A program made the translations under genes and the position numbers. Source: a virus. Taken from it: a stretch of DNA of 64,000 nt. This document shows, one piece after another, positions 38,454-47,073 of this stretch (its first letter is position 1; every line of letters starts with the position of its first letter). Location of the stretch: positions 39,270 to 103,269 of IMG/VR virus record IMGVR_UViG_3300021168_000001; one strand, given 5' to 3'. The notes under the pieces were generated by a model, which saw only the letters and a program-made list of their open reading frames with translations, made no database searches and was not told where the DNA came from.

Positions 38454-39200
38454 ATGGAAAAATCCATAATCGCGTGGACTGACAACACGTTCAACCCCTG
38501 GATGGGCTGCATGAAGGTCTCGGCCGGATGCAAGAATTGTTACGCCGAGACTCTAACCAAGAATCGAATGGGCCTCGACCTGTGGGGTCCGAACAGCACC
38601 CGCCAGGTGACTAGCGACTCGTATTGGAAGCAGCCATTTAAGTGGGCACGGGAGGCCAAGAAAGCTGGCGCGCGGCGGCGAGTCTTCTGCGGTTCTCTCT
38701 GCGACATCTTCGAATCCCATCCGATCGCCGACGAGACTCGCCCGAGGGTATGGGACATCATCAAAGCCACACCGGAGCTCGACTGGCAGCTGCTCACCAA
38801 ACGGCCGGAGAACATTGCAGCGCGGCTTCCGAAACAATGGCCACTGCCTAACGTTTGGCTCGGCACATCGATCGAAGATCGGAAGGCCTGCGCACGGCGC
38901 GACATTTTGGTGCAGGTTCCAGCTGTCGTCCATTTCCTCTCGCTGGAACCACTGCTCGAAGATATCGCTAGCACGCTCAACCTTGAAGACATCGAGTGGG
39001 CCCTGATCGGCGGCGAGAGCGGCCCTGGATACCGTCCCATGGATCACCAATGGGCTCGCAATTTGCAAGAGGCGTGCAAGAAGTCCGGCACCGCATTCTT
39101 CTTCAAACAGTCGGCTGCATTCCGCACTGAGATGGGAATCGAGCTCGACGGTCATATTGCCCGGTCCTACCCAACACCGCAGTTCAATATCTTGGTATGA
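38454..39200 (+). CDS. DUF5131 (phage Gp37/Gp68 family) protein
   Basis: 248 residues from ATG 38454 (MEKSIIAWTDNTFNPWMGCM). KVSAGCKNCYAETLTKN gives the conserved Cys trio of the family, with RVFCGSLCDIFESHP, WQLLTKRPENI, WLGTSIEDRKA and IEWALIGGESGPGYRPMDHQ in order. The family resembles radical-SAM-like proteins; its reaction is not established. Stop overlaps the next HNH start. Confidence 0.88.
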   Translation: MEKSIIAWTDNTFNPWMGCMKVSAGCKNCYAETLTKNRMGLDLWGPNSTRQVTSDSYWKQPFKWAREAKKAGARRRVFCGSLCDIFESHPIADETRPRVWDIIKATPELDWQLLTKRPENIAARLPKQWPLPNVWLGTSIEDRKACARRDILVQVPAVVHFLSLEPLLEDIASTLNLEDIEWALIGGESGPGYRPMDHQWARNLQEACKKSGTAFFFKQSAAFRTEMGIELDGHIARSYPTPQFNILV

Positions 39201-39919
39201 AACGATTCTACACAGATCGACTCGTGAAGCGCTTATTCGGCGGCTACGATCACTGCGTATGCGGTGAAGGTGATTGCCCTTTTCACATCGCCTATTGCGC
39301 CTGTGGCTGCGAGGAACCGGTAAATTATCGACGCAATGGAACTCCAAATATTTGGGTGCGTGGCCATGAACGGCGCGCCAAACGATGGACAGATGAACGT
39401 CGGCAAAGCTTTTCTGCGAAAAAGAAAGGTTGCCGCGGAATCTGGAAGGGCAAGACACTGCCCGAGTCTGCCCGCGAGAACATGCGCAAGGCTCGTGTTG
39501 GAATGACGCTGTCGCCTGAACATCGACACAATATTGGTCTCAGCATCACCGGTCGCAAATTCTCAGAAGCGACTCTGGATAAATTACGCGCTCACCGCCA
39601 TACGCCAGAGACAATCGCAAAGATGAAAGGCCGCACCGGATCACGCTGCCCAGCATGGAAAGGTGGAATTTCCTCCATCAATAACGCACTTCGCAACTCA
39701 ACGGAAGCGCGCCAGTGGAAACGAGAAGTGTTTCGTCGCGATAACTTCACCTGCCAGGATTGTGGTGCGAAAAGCTCTCGCGGCCACAAGGTCCACATCC
39801 AGGCTCACCATTTGCAAAGTTGGTCAGAGTTTCCAGCACTTCGCTTTGAAGTGAGCAACGGTCTCACGCTCTGCCATCTCTGCCATGGCATTCGACACGG
39901 GCGCAAATTGCGTCCATAA
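39197..39919 (+). CDS. HNH endonuclease with NUMOD3 repeats
   Basis: 240 residues. Cys-rich N-terminus (CVCGEGDCPFHIAYCACGCE), then NUMOD3-like segments (LSPEHRHNIGLSITGRKFSE, KLRAHRHTPETIAKMKGRTG), then the HNH core (NFTCQDCGAKSSRGHKVHIQ, AHHLQSWSEFP, LCHLCHGIRHG). A homing-type nuclease. Confidence 0.85.
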   Translation: MKRFYTDRLVKRLFGGYDHCVCGEGDCPFHIAYCACGCEEPVNYRRNGTPNIWVRGHERRAKRWTDERRQSFSAKKKGCRGIWKGKTLPESARENMRKARVGMTLSPEHRHNIGLSITGRKFSEATLDKLRAHRHTPETIAKMKGRTGSRCPAWKGGISSINNALRNSTEARQWKREVFRRDNFTCQDCGAKSSRGHKVHIQAHHLQSWSEFPALRFEVSNGLTLCHLCHGIRHGRKLRP

Positions 39920-39953
39920 CCTGCTGCGCATAGTGCAGCACCACTGAGGGCTT

Positions 39954-40181
39954 ATGCACAGAGGCGATCCACAACGACAGATCAACGAGGGCGACATCCG
40001 CGTGATGGCGAACAAGGCGGCGCAGCGAATTCTTCAAGGGCATTCCGTGTTCGTTAATTCGTCGAAACATGTGCGCGTCGAGGGATTAGAAGCACATCTC
40101 GAAGTTGGCATGTTCGCCGACGAGCACCAACTCACCCACATCATCGCCGAAGCGCTCAAGGAGTATTGGGGAGTCAAATGA
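39954..40181 (+). CDS. 75-residue protein, unknown
   Basis: MHRGDPQRQINEGDIRVMAN then ILQGHSVFVNSSKHVRVEGL and ADEHQLTHIIAEALKEYWGV. CTGAGGG precedes the ATG. Its stop overlaps the next start. Not recognised. Confidence 0.45.
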   Translation: MHRGDPQRQINEGDIRVMANKAAQRILQGHSVFVNSSKHVRVEGLEAHLEVGMFADEHQLTHIIAEALKEYWGVK

Positions 40182-40603
40182 ACGAACAATTGAAACGTCT
40201 TCGCGATCTTTTGGACGAGGATAACCAGGCAAGTCTCGCGTTGGTTATAGACTGCATCATTCGGAAACGTCTCGATCTAGTCGATGATGCCGCCGCAGTG
40301 GCAGCTAGCGTTATCGAAACTGGTGAACGCACACAAGCAGCCGATCAAATGTATCAGAGAGTTTTTCTTGCTTTGCGGGAACAAAGCGCCGAGGGAGTAT
40401 TTCGGACTATAACAGATGAAAGATTCAATCAGCTGGTCAACGGCCCACTGCATCACCCCATGCCAATGTTCTCTCTCATGCGAATGATGATGGCTTTGCG
40501 ATTCGTGGTCGACACAACCGGGGAAGCAGGCGAGCGCGCTCTCGAAGAGCACTGCGCAGAACGTCAGGCGGCAGACGAAGAATCGCCAATCGAGGACTTT
40601 TAG
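40178..40603 (+). CDS. 141-residue helical protein, unknown
   Basis: MNEQLKRLRDLLDEDNQASL and further helices (VDDAAAVAASVIETGERTQA, SLMRMMMALRFVVDTTGEAG). Start fixed by ATGA overlap. It stands upstream of the clamp-loader gene. Not recognised. Confidence 0.5.
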   Translation: MNEQLKRLRDLLDEDNQASLALVIDCIIRKRLDLVDDAAAVAASVIETGERTQAADQMYQRVFLALREQSAEGVFRTITDERFNQLVNGPLHHPMPMFSLMRMMMALRFVVDTTGEAGERALEEHCAERQAADEESPIEDF

Positions 40604-40611
40604 TCAATCGC

Positions 40612-40641
40612 GCGGGTATCCAACCGCTTTACGGAGATGAG
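40612..40641 (+). promoter_or_regulatory. 5' UTR hairpin/SD cassette 4
   Basis: GCGG/CCGC stem around a loop with ATCCA, TTTAC, then GGAGATGAG (40633-40641), one base before ATG 40643. Confidence 0.65.
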
Positions 40642-40642
40642 A

Positions 40643-41506
40643 ATGTCATTCCAGCAGATATTCGCCCCTGAGCCGCAGCAAGCAATGGGCTTCGCGCAGG
40701 TTCCCCAATCCGGGCTTGAATTTCCCCTCTCACTTGCGGAAAGGTATCAGCCTACACGCCTCGCCGAGTTTATCGGTCTCGAGCGCCCTAAGGCGGTCCT
40801 AACGGGCCTATTGCGCAAGCCTCGCGCCTGCTCTCTGCTCTTTGTCGGACCGCCCGGCGCAGGCAAGACCGTCGCCGGCATTGCCTTCGCGACGGAGCTC
40901 GGCGGATCCCTAAAGCATCTTGCTGCCCAGAAGTGTGACGTAGCCAGGATCGACAGCCTGCGCGACGAAGTGGCGTATGCCCCGAAGGGCGGCTGGTGGA
41001 CAGTGCTGATCGATGAAGCCGATGGCATGACCGACAAAGCGCAGCTTGCTCTGTTGTCCTGCATGGACGGAACGGCCGCGCTCAAGCCCACATTTGGCGG
41101 CGGCTTCGAGCGTGGCGCTCCGCCTCCAGTGGTCTACGTGTTCACCTGCAACGGATGGGGCCCGAAGCAGACAGAACCGCCGATCTCGCTCCTGCCTCGG
41201 TTCAAGAGCCGGTGCATGCAGATCGAATTCGACGCCGCGACGGAGCAGGACTTGGCTGGTTTCCTCGAGCGCATCTGGAAAGCCGAAGGCGGCTCATCGA
41301 ATGTAACATCGGACTGGTTCCGGTTCATGGCTCGGGGCGTCGGCGTGCGCGATGCTCTGATGCGGATGGACACCGATCTGTTGGCCGGTCCCAGGCCGAT
41401 CGAGATTCCAGTCTCGACTGCAAAGGTGGTCAACATCACCAACGATCGAGGCGCCGCTGCGCGCAAAGCATGGGAAACACGCAGGGCGAGAGCGGGTGCG
41501 CGATGA
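40643..41506 (+). CDS. Clamp-loader-like AAA+ ATPase with KAWETRRAR tail
   Basis: 287 residues. LAERYQPTRLAEFIGLERPK is the RFC-type N-terminal box, LLFVGPPGAGKTVAGIAFAT Walker A, WTVLIDEADGMTDKAQLALL Walker B, VYVFTCNGWG sensor 1, LLPRFKSRCMQIEFDAATEQ the SRC-like arginine finger region. It likely loads a sliding clamp or remodels a replication complex. The last ~17 residues (RGAAARKAWETRRARAG) carry the shared tag. The cassette SD favours ATG 40643 over 40637. Confidence 0.82.
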   Translation: MSFQQIFAPEPQQAMGFAQVPQSGLEFPLSLAERYQPTRLAEFIGLERPKAVLTGLLRKPRACSLLFVGPPGAGKTVAGIAFATELGGSLKHLAAQKCDVARIDSLRDEVAYAPKGGWWTVLIDEADGMTDKAQLALLSCMDGTAALKPTFGGGFERGAPPPVVYVFTCNGWGPKQTEPPISLLPRFKSRCMQIEFDAATEQDLAGFLERIWKAEGGSSNVTSDWFRFMARGVGVRDALMRMDTDLLAGPRPIEIPVSTAKVVNITNDRGAAARKAWETRRARAGAR

Positions 41507-41703
41507 GCGAAGAACTGAAAGCTTGCCCGTTCTGCGATGGCACACCTTTTATCCGCGAAGGTGGCAATCCATTCCTCAGTGTCCGCGAAGACGCTCACTG
41601 GTCTATTATGTGCGGGCGCGGATCGTGCATGGCCGAAGGTCCGCGCAGAGATACGAGAGAAGAGGCCATCGTCGCTTGGAATCACAGGGCAGGTGCGAAA
41701 TGA
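41503..41703 (+). CDS. Lar-like restriction alleviation protein
   Basis: 66 residues. LKACPFCDGTPFIREGG, WSIMCGRGSCMAEGP and TREEAIVAWNHRAG follow the Lar family pattern (LkpCPFCGg..., C..C.a.Gp, eAi.aWN.R). Lar of the Rac prophage modulates type I restriction. Antirestriction is inferred by family resemblance. Confidence 0.75.
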   Translation: MSEELKACPFCDGTPFIREGGNPFLSVREDAHWSIMCGRGSCMAEGPRRDTREEAIVAWNHRAGAK

Positions 41704-42179
41704 GCATGTTCTCATTCCCGCGAGGCGTAAAGTATGCCATCAATGAAGGCCACGGGCTCCGCTTTGTTACCTTCGCCGACATCAAGGCCGAAAGAATCGC
41801 AAAACAGAGGAGGCACCTTAATCGCGTACTCGCTACCACGTCGACACAGCGGCGTGCCTGCCTGATTTGGACATTTTTCGTGCCAGGTGTGATCTATGGA
41901 GGTTGGCACCTCTACATACGAACCATCGAAGAAAGCCTATGGCTTCATCCTCGGCTCGGTGCACGCGATCTTTCTGAAGGCCTGACGCTGGACATCATGC
42001 GCATGTTTCCTTGTAGATTCCTGCCCATCCTTCAAAACTTCGAAGCGTGGAAAGAGGCCTTCGCTCGCCAGCACACCTATGGCAGAAAGCGCGGCGGCAA
42101 AGTGCAAGGAATCGTTTTTGGCTGGACGGATTTGCAAGCTGGAGACCCATGTCCGAGAAACTTCGAGGTATCTCGATGA
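41700..42179 (+). CDS. 159-residue protein, unknown
   Basis: MSMFSFPRGVKYAINEGHGL, with basic and aromatic segments (WTFFVPGVIYGGWHLYIRTI, NFEAWKEAFARQHTYGRKRG). Start fixed by ATGA. No family recognised. Confidence 0.5.
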   Translation: MSMFSFPRGVKYAINEGHGLRFVTFADIKAERIAKQRRHLNRVLATTSTQRRACLIWTFFVPGVIYGGWHLYIRTIEESLWLHPRLGARDLSEGLTLDIMRMFPCRFLPILQNFEAWKEAFARQHTYGRKRGGKVQGIVFGWTDLQAGDPCPRNFEVSR

Positions 42180-42484
42180 CCGTCTCCTGCTCACTCTGCG
42201 GCCAGGAATGGCCACGCGATCCAGCGCTCGAAGTCGAATGCCCAAAGTGCCACGCGAAGGTCGGACACTATTGCATTGTGCGTCGGCCTTCCGGCCACAC
42301 CGCTAACTTTGGCCAGAAGGATCTGATCCACCCACAGCGCGACCAGCTTGCGATGGATAACGGATTCCTGCGACGGTGCCCGGCTTCTCCTAAAATCGAG
42401 CAGGCTCACTGCAAACTGCACACCCAGTATGTCGCCGAATGTTTTCGCTGCCGGGAACTGCAGCAGATGGAGTTGGCGCTATGA
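42176..42484 (+). CDS. Zinc-finger protein, unknown
   Basis: 102 residues. CSLCGQEW...CPKCHAKVGHYC and a later HCKLHTQYVAECFRCREL give two metal sites; the first resembles phage zinc-binding domains that follow the pattern CP.C.A..G..C. Start fixed by ATGA overlap. Confidence 0.55.
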   Translation: MTVSCSLCGQEWPRDPALEVECPKCHAKVGHYCIVRRPSGHTANFGQKDLIHPQRDQLAMDNGFLRRCPASPKIEQAHCKLHTQYVAECFRCRELQQMELAL

Positions 42485-42957
42485 CAGAGCGGATCGAATT
42501 CGGAATGCCGCGCACGTCTTGCTCATGCCGCGAATGCCGCCGCAATTGCTTATATATGCCAGGTTTTCTGATCCCCACCGACCTTGACCGCATGATTCCT
42601 CAAGATGTGGACCCTTTTGAGTGGGCCGATATCAACCTGCTCGCTAGTCCCGGCGCAATTGTGATTCGTGCTGGACAGCTTGCGAGAATACCAACATTGG
42701 TTCCGGCCACAAAGCCTGATGGCTCGTGTATTCATTATCGCCAGCATCGGTGCCAGATTCACGATACCTCACCATTCGGGTGCGCGTTCTTTGATTGCAG
42801 CGGCGATCCTGCGCAGGAGCAGCTCTCGCACATTGGTATCCGCGCTGTCTGCGTGAGCCTGGACAGCCTCTATGCTCGCATCTGGCTTCATCTCTGGAAT
42901 GCCGGACGCCGGCAGGATGGACCAGAAGTAATTCGTGAGAGGATGGGCGAGCTATGA
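42481..42957 (+). CDS. YkgJ-like Cys-cluster protein
   Basis: 158 residues. SCSCRECRRNCLYMPG near the start and DGSCIHYRQHRCQIHDTSPF then GCAFFDC match the YkgJ/zinc-or-iron-chelating cysteine cluster (CxxCxxxC...C..y..r.C.iy...P..C..f). Function of the family is uncertain. Confidence 0.65.
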   Translation: MTERIEFGMPRTSCSCRECRRNCLYMPGFLIPTDLDRMIPQDVDPFEWADINLLASPGAIVIRAGQLARIPTLVPATKPDGSCIHYRQHRCQIHDTSPFGCAFFDCSGDPAQEQLSHIGIRAVCVSLDSLYARIWLHLWNAGRRQDGPEVIRERMGEL

Positions 42958-43169
42958 CTACACAAGAGCTCTACGAGAAGATGCGCGTGACGGCACGCCA
43001 GGACTCAAACTCTTGGGATGATTTGGATTTCTGTACTGGCTTCGATGACAATGCATCGGACGCCGATGGTGAATTCTTCCTCTGGAGCGAGTTGTCGGAA
43101 AATACGCGAGCTATCTTTTCCCAGCGCTCTCAGCCTTGGCTAAGCCGCTATGAGGCCGGTGCGCAATGA
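42954..43169 (+). CDS. 71-residue acidic protein
   Basis: MTTQELYEKMRVTARQDSNS then WDDLDFCTGFDDNASDADGE. Coupled on both sides. Not recognised. Confidence 0.45.
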   Translation: MTTQELYEKMRVTARQDSNSWDDLDFCTGFDDNASDADGEFFLWSELSENTRAIFSQRSQPWLSRYEAGAQ

Positions 43170-43360
43170 CAGGTTTATTTGGGCGGAAAGACGAACAGCG
43201 CACAGCTGATCCCGATAACTATACGACATGGGATTCCGTGAGCACTGGCGGAGAATATCCGACCACTTTTTATGTTTGCCCGGTGTGCTTCTGCTTAGTA
43301 GGACAATGGTGGAATCCGGAAAAGCACATCGCGTTTCACAGAAAGGCGGGTGATCTATGA
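43166..43360 (+). CDS. 64-residue zinc-finger-like protein
   Basis: CPVCFCLVGQWWNPEKHIAFH resembles a C2H2-type site (C-x2-C ... H-x3-H) at the C-terminus, after an acidic start (MTGLFGRKDEQRTADPDNYT). Stop overlaps the next ATG. Confidence 0.5.
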   Translation: MTGLFGRKDEQRTADPDNYTTWDSVSTGGEYPTTFYVCPVCFCLVGQWWNPEKHIAFHRKAGDL

Positions 43361-43692
43361 ACGGCTACCTCGGCGAGACACCTATCAACATCGCAGAGCA
43401 CCCAGACTACAAAAGCTGGCCGGTTGCCCAGTGGGCTCTTCTTTATATCCACATGTACGGACAAATCGACGGCGACGATCACAAGGGATGGGTCCTCGAC
43501 CAAGTTGCTCGCATCCTCCTAGGCACTCCAGTTATGGTCTCACTGGCCAAATGGGATAACGGCCATGAGGAGGAACGATTCAATACAGGACAACCAAGCG
43601 CCGATTATCTTGGATGGGTGGAAATGATGCGCGGCAAAACCGATGAAAACGGCGAGCGCGAATACAGCTACGACGAAGGGATCGCGCCATGA
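43357..43692 (+). CDS. 111-residue protein, unknown
   Basis: MNGYLGETPINIAEHPDYKS then WPVAQWALLYIHMYGQIDGD and DHKGWVLDQVARILLGTPVM; ends with Glu/Asp-rich SYDEGIAP. Resembles a helical phage accessory protein; not identified. Confidence 0.5.
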   Translation: MNGYLGETPINIAEHPDYKSWPVAQWALLYIHMYGQIDGDDHKGWVLDQVARILLGTPVMVSLAKWDNGHEEERFNTGQPSADYLGWVEMMRGKTDENGEREYSYDEGIAP

Positions 43693-43820
43693 TCATTTCT
43701 TGTATCGGAATAGCTCTGATCGCTTTGAGCATCGCGGTCACTATACTGAGTGTCGCAGTTTTCAGGATTAGCCGCCGACTGGCAAAACTGGAAGGCACAA
43801 CGAAAGGACAAACCCAATGA
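43689..43820 (+). CDS. 43-residue single-TM protein
   Basis: MIISCIGIALIALSIAVTIL continues as one transmembrane helix, then a basic tail (RISRRLAKLEGTTKGQTQ). ATGA junctions on both sides. Confidence 0.5.
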   Translation: MIISCIGIALIALSIAVTILSVAVFRISRRLAKLEGTTKGQTQ

Positions 43821-44050
43821 GCGAACCAGTAACCACTACGCAGCAGCGAGTGGCCATGATGAACGGTGCACGACCAAAACTCTCCGAGTATGTTGATGAA
43901 CTCGAGATTACGCTTCAGGATTTGTTGATATCCGCCGAAATTGAGATCGGCGAAGAATCTTCAGCTGTGCTTGCTGCCCACAATATTCTCAACAAAGGCA
44001 AAGCGGTTATTCCAATCGTTCTTGGCACCAAGTACAACGGCATCCGCTGA
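43817..44050 (+). CDS. 77-residue helical protein, unknown
   Basis: MSEPVTTTQQRVAMMNGARP then LSEYVDELEITLQDLLISAE. Acidic helix and beta end (GKAVIPIVLGTKYNGIR). Stop shares a base with the next ATG. Confidence 0.45.
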   Translation: MSEPVTTTQQRVAMMNGARPKLSEYVDELEITLQDLLISAEIEIGEESSAVLAAHNILNKGKAVIPIVLGTKYNGIR

Positions 44051-44343
44051 TGGAAGACATCGAGCGCCACTTCATCCACCTAATCCCAGCCTCGACGCCG
44101 GTCTACAAGACCGACAAGAGAGAGAAGCAGAGAACGAAGGCCTTCCCTCCGGCAAAGACTCTAGCGCGTACGGATGAAGCCTGCACTATCGAACTCCAGT
44201 CGCCGGCGCCGGAGCGCGGAATGTGGAAGATTACTTGCAACGACTGCGAAGCCTGGGCAGTGGTCAGCGTCGAGCATTCCGTGCGTGATCCGAAGTTGTT
44301 CGAACTGCCTTGCGGCACACCGAAGCGAAAGGAGTTTCCATGA
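44050..44343 (+). CDS. 97-residue protein with Cys pair
   Basis: MEDIERHFIHLIPASTPVYK, then WKITCNDCEAWAVVSVEHSV with a CxxC and DPKLFELPCGTPKRKE. Perhaps a small zinc ribbon. Unknown function. Confidence 0.45.
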   Translation: MEDIERHFIHLIPASTPVYKTDKREKQRTKAFPPAKTLARTDEACTIELQSPAPERGMWKITCNDCEAWAVVSVEHSVRDPKLFELPCGTPKRKEFP

Positions 44344-44657
44344 TCTATATCTCAGTTGGTCCCAAGAATCAAAGACTGATCATCCTGGACGCGCACAATC
44401 TCGAAGCCCTCAAGAAAGGAAAGCAGGCGGCGACGCCAGACAAGCATGTAATGATTGCCTACACACCAGACATCGGATGGACTGCAGAGCAGCTTATCCA
44501 GATGAGTGGGGTATTCGTCGGCTCTGGAGGGTTAGTAGGGATCGATCCGTTCAAACTGGATGCGATTCTCGAAGAAGGCCTGACCCGGCCCATCGCACCT
44601 CAACAACCAGAGCACCCACACATCGACGTTCTCAAAGGCACGAAAACCCATGGCTGA
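44340..44657 (+). CDS. 105-residue alpha/beta protein, unknown
   Basis: MIYISVGPKNQRLIILDAHN, LEALKKGKQAATPDKHVMIA and MSGVFVGSGGLVGIDPFKLD. Alternating strand/helix; not recognised. Overlaps the next gene slightly. Confidence 0.45.
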   Translation: MIYISVGPKNQRLIILDAHNLEALKKGKQAATPDKHVMIAYTPDIGWTAEQLIQMSGVFVGSGGLVGIDPFKLDAILEEGLTRPIAPQQPEHPHIDVLKGTKTHG

Positions 44658-44886
44658 ACATTGGTGGTGCGTATCATGTATGCGCCGAGTCGAGGTGTCA
44701 CTGTCGCGGATAGCAATCAACGAACCTGACTATCGAATCCTGGAACGTCACTTTGTAACCGCGCCCACTGGCAAGGACGCCGAAAATATGATCCGCCTTG
44801 GATTCTCTTTTACCGATCCACTCAACGATTGGAAGTTCGAAGCGCACGGTCCACTAGACAATTGGAAAGGCCCAACCCATGACTGA
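44650..44886 (+). CDS. 78-residue protein, unknown
   Basis: MAEHWWCVSCMRRVEVSLSR has a CxxC; the rest is mixed (RHFVTAPTGKDAENMIRLGF). It ends 8 bp into the methyltransferase gene. Confidence 0.45.
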   Translation: MAEHWWCVSCMRRVEVSLSRIAINEPDYRILERHFVTAPTGKDAENMIRLGFSFTDPLNDWKFEAHGPLDNWKGPTHD

Positions 44887-47071
44887 AGTACGAGACATCA
44901 AGCACTTCCACTTTTGCTGCGGCGTTGGCGGTGCCGCCCTTGGTTTCAATCGCGGACGGGCAGAGGCGAACGGCCTGCGCGGAAACTTCCGCTGCCTTGG
45001 CGGGGTCGACTGCGATCCGGCCGTCATCCGCGACTTCACCCGGCGCACTGGGACCCGCGGAACCGTGCTCGATCTCTTCGACCACCAACAGTACGCCGAC
45101 TTTCACGGACACCTGCCTCCAGCCGATTGGCGCGAGGCCACACCCGAGGACATCCAACGCGCTGCTGGCTACGAACGGCCGAACCTTGTCTTCATCTCTG
45201 CGCCGTGCAAGGGATTCAGCGGGCTGCTCTCCGAGAGCCGCTCTAAGTCCGGAAAGTATCAGGCTCTCAACCAACTCGCGCTGCGCTGCATATGGCTCAT
45301 GTGCGAGGCATGGTCCGACGATCCGCCCGAGCTTATCGTCTTCGAGAATGTGCCGCGCATTGCCACGCGAGGCCGATCACTTCTCGATCGCATCTCCGCT
45401 CTGGCCAACGCCTATGGCTACGCCTGCGCCGAGACCTTCCACGACTGCGGAGAGATTGGAGGCCTTGCCCAATCTCGCAAGCGATTCCTCATGGTAATGC
45501 GCCACGTCGCCAAGGTACCGGCATTCCTCTACGAGCCACCGAAGCGGCCACTTCGCGCGGTCGGCGAGATCCTCGAGCAGCTTCCGCTGCCAGGCGACAT
45601 GCGCGGCGGCCCGATGCACTCGCTGCCAAACCTTCAGTGGAAGACATGGGTACGCCTCGCGTTCGTCGAGGCCGGGTCGGACTGGCGATCGCTCAACAAG
45701 CTACGCGTGGTCGACGGCAAGCTGGCCGACTATCTGCTAATCCCGGAGCGGCTGCGCAATGACAATCTCGGCGTGACCGAGTGGACTGAACCTTCCGGCA
45801 CCATCACCGGAGACGCGCGCACGGGCAAAGGCGGATTTGCAGTCGCGGATCCCAGGTGCGACGGCGAGCACTCGTATTCACAGTATGGTGTGCGCAGCTG
45901 GAATCAGCCCAGCGCAACACTCACCGCACACCGCTCTCCAGGTCAGGGCCCATTCTCTGTGGCCGATCCTCGCGCCGCTTCTAAGGTGTTCAGCGGCCAC
46001 GGCGTTGCATCATGGGATGCTCCGAGCGGTGCGGTCGCCGGCGAGAGCTGGCCAACGAATGGGCAATTCGCGGTCGCGGACCCGCGCTTCAGCTACGGCG
46101 AGCACACACACAAGAATGTGTTTCGTGTGGTGCACTGGGACGAAGCCAGCCAGACCATCTCGAGCGGCCACGGCCCATCATCGGGCGGCATGAACGTTGC
46201 CGATCCCAGGTTCTCTACGTCCGACAACTCGCACCAGAACATCATGCGAATCGTCGGCTATGATGAGCCAGCCAACGCAATCACTGGCGCGTCACACGTA
46301 ACCGGAGGAGCATCATGCATCGCCGACCCCCGCACTGGTTGGGCCCGACACAGCAATAACCTTACCGTGGAGCGCTGGGACGAACCATCAAAGACCGTCA
46401 TCGGCGGCGGCAAAGGCGTGCAAGGCGGCTGGCTTTCGATCGCCGATCCGCGGTGGCCGAACTCCCAAGGCGAGCACACCGGCAAATACCACGTCATCCC
46501 TTACGACGAACCGGCGCGAACCATTACCGGCAATGACCGCATCGGCAGCGGTGCGCTCTGCGTCGCTGATCCCCGCGCTGGCTTGAAGAACAGAAACGGC
46601 CAGGACCGCGAGAAGGGCGACGACTACCTCACTGGCGGTCAGTACGGCGTGGTTCCCTGGACGAACCCATCGTATGCAGTTTCCGGCGCCGCCCAGCATG
46701 ACAGCGGACCATGGAACGTGGCCGACCCGCGCATGCCGGAACCTGCAGAAAAGGTCTCGGCGTTGATCATCTCTCTCGACAACACTTGGCACCGGCCATT
46801 CACCACACTCGAGCTCGCCGCGCTCCAGTCGCTCGTTGACCCGGGCGAGCTCTTCGGGCCGGAGGCCTTCAATTACGATGGCAAGTCCGATTCGGCCAAG
46901 CGCGAACGCATCGGCAACGCTGTGCCGCCAGCCGCTGCGCAAGCCATCGCCGACACCATGGGCCACACGCTGCTTCTCGCATGGTCCGGCCAAACCTTCG
47001 CACTCTCTTGCCTACCGATTTGGGTGCGCCCCGTCGCAGTGGCCTTGAGCGTAGACGTACCAGTGGAGTGA
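44879..47071 (+). CDS. dcm: C5 cytosine DNA methyltransferase with eight tandem repeats
   Basis: 730 residues. Motif I FCCGVGGAALGFNRG (12-26), motif IV APCKGFSG with catalytic Cys110, motif VI IVFENVPRI (153-160), motif VIII QSRKRFLMV (198-206), motifs IX-X in the last 90 residues (ERIGNAVPPAAAQAIADTM). Between them, ~299-618, eight copies of a ~35-50 residue unit of the type WDEPSxTITG...GxxxVADPR replace or extend the target-recognition region. It methylates cytosine at an unknown site, probably to block host restriction. The repeats may give several target specificities or a DNA-clamp surface. Confidence 0.88.
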   Translation: MTEVRDIKHFHFCCGVGGAALGFNRGRAEANGLRGNFRCLGGVDCDPAVIRDFTRRTGTRGTVLDLFDHQQYADFHGHLPPADWREATPEDIQRAAGYERPNLVFISAPCKGFSGLLSESRSKSGKYQALNQLALRCIWLMCEAWSDDPPELIVFENVPRIATRGRSLLDRISALANAYGYACAETFHDCGEIGGLAQSRKRFLMVMRHVAKVPAFLYEPPKRPLRAVGEILEQLPLPGDMRGGPMHSLPNLQWKTWVRLAFVEAGSDWRSLNKLRVVDGKLADYLLIPERLRNDNLGVTEWTEPSGTITGDARTGKGGFAVADPRCDGEHSYSQYGVRSWNQPSATLTAHRSPGQGPFSVADPRAASKVFSGHGVASWDAPSGAVAGESWPTNGQFAVADPRFSYGEHTHKNVFRVVHWDEASQTISSGHGPSSGGMNVADPRFSTSDNSHQNIMRIVGYDEPANAITGASHVTGGASCIADPRTGWARHSNNLTVERWDEPSKTVIGGGKGVQGGWLSIADPRWPNSQGEHTGKYHVIPYDEPARTITGNDRIGSGALCVADPRAGLKNRNGQDREKGDDYLTGGQYGVVPWTNPSYAVSGAAQHDSGPWNVADPRMPEPAEKVSALIISLDNTWHRPFTTLELAALQSLVDPGELFGPEAFNYDGKSDSAKRERIGNAVPPAAAQAIADTMGHTLLLAWSGQTFALSCLPIWVRPVAVALSVDVPVE

Positions 47072-47073
47072 AC

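Noticed and set aside
45800-46740. Tandem repeats as a CRISPR-like or DNA satellite array
   Set aside because: The repeats are at protein level inside an open methyltransferase frame; spacing and DNA sequence vary, with no CRISPR features or cas genes.
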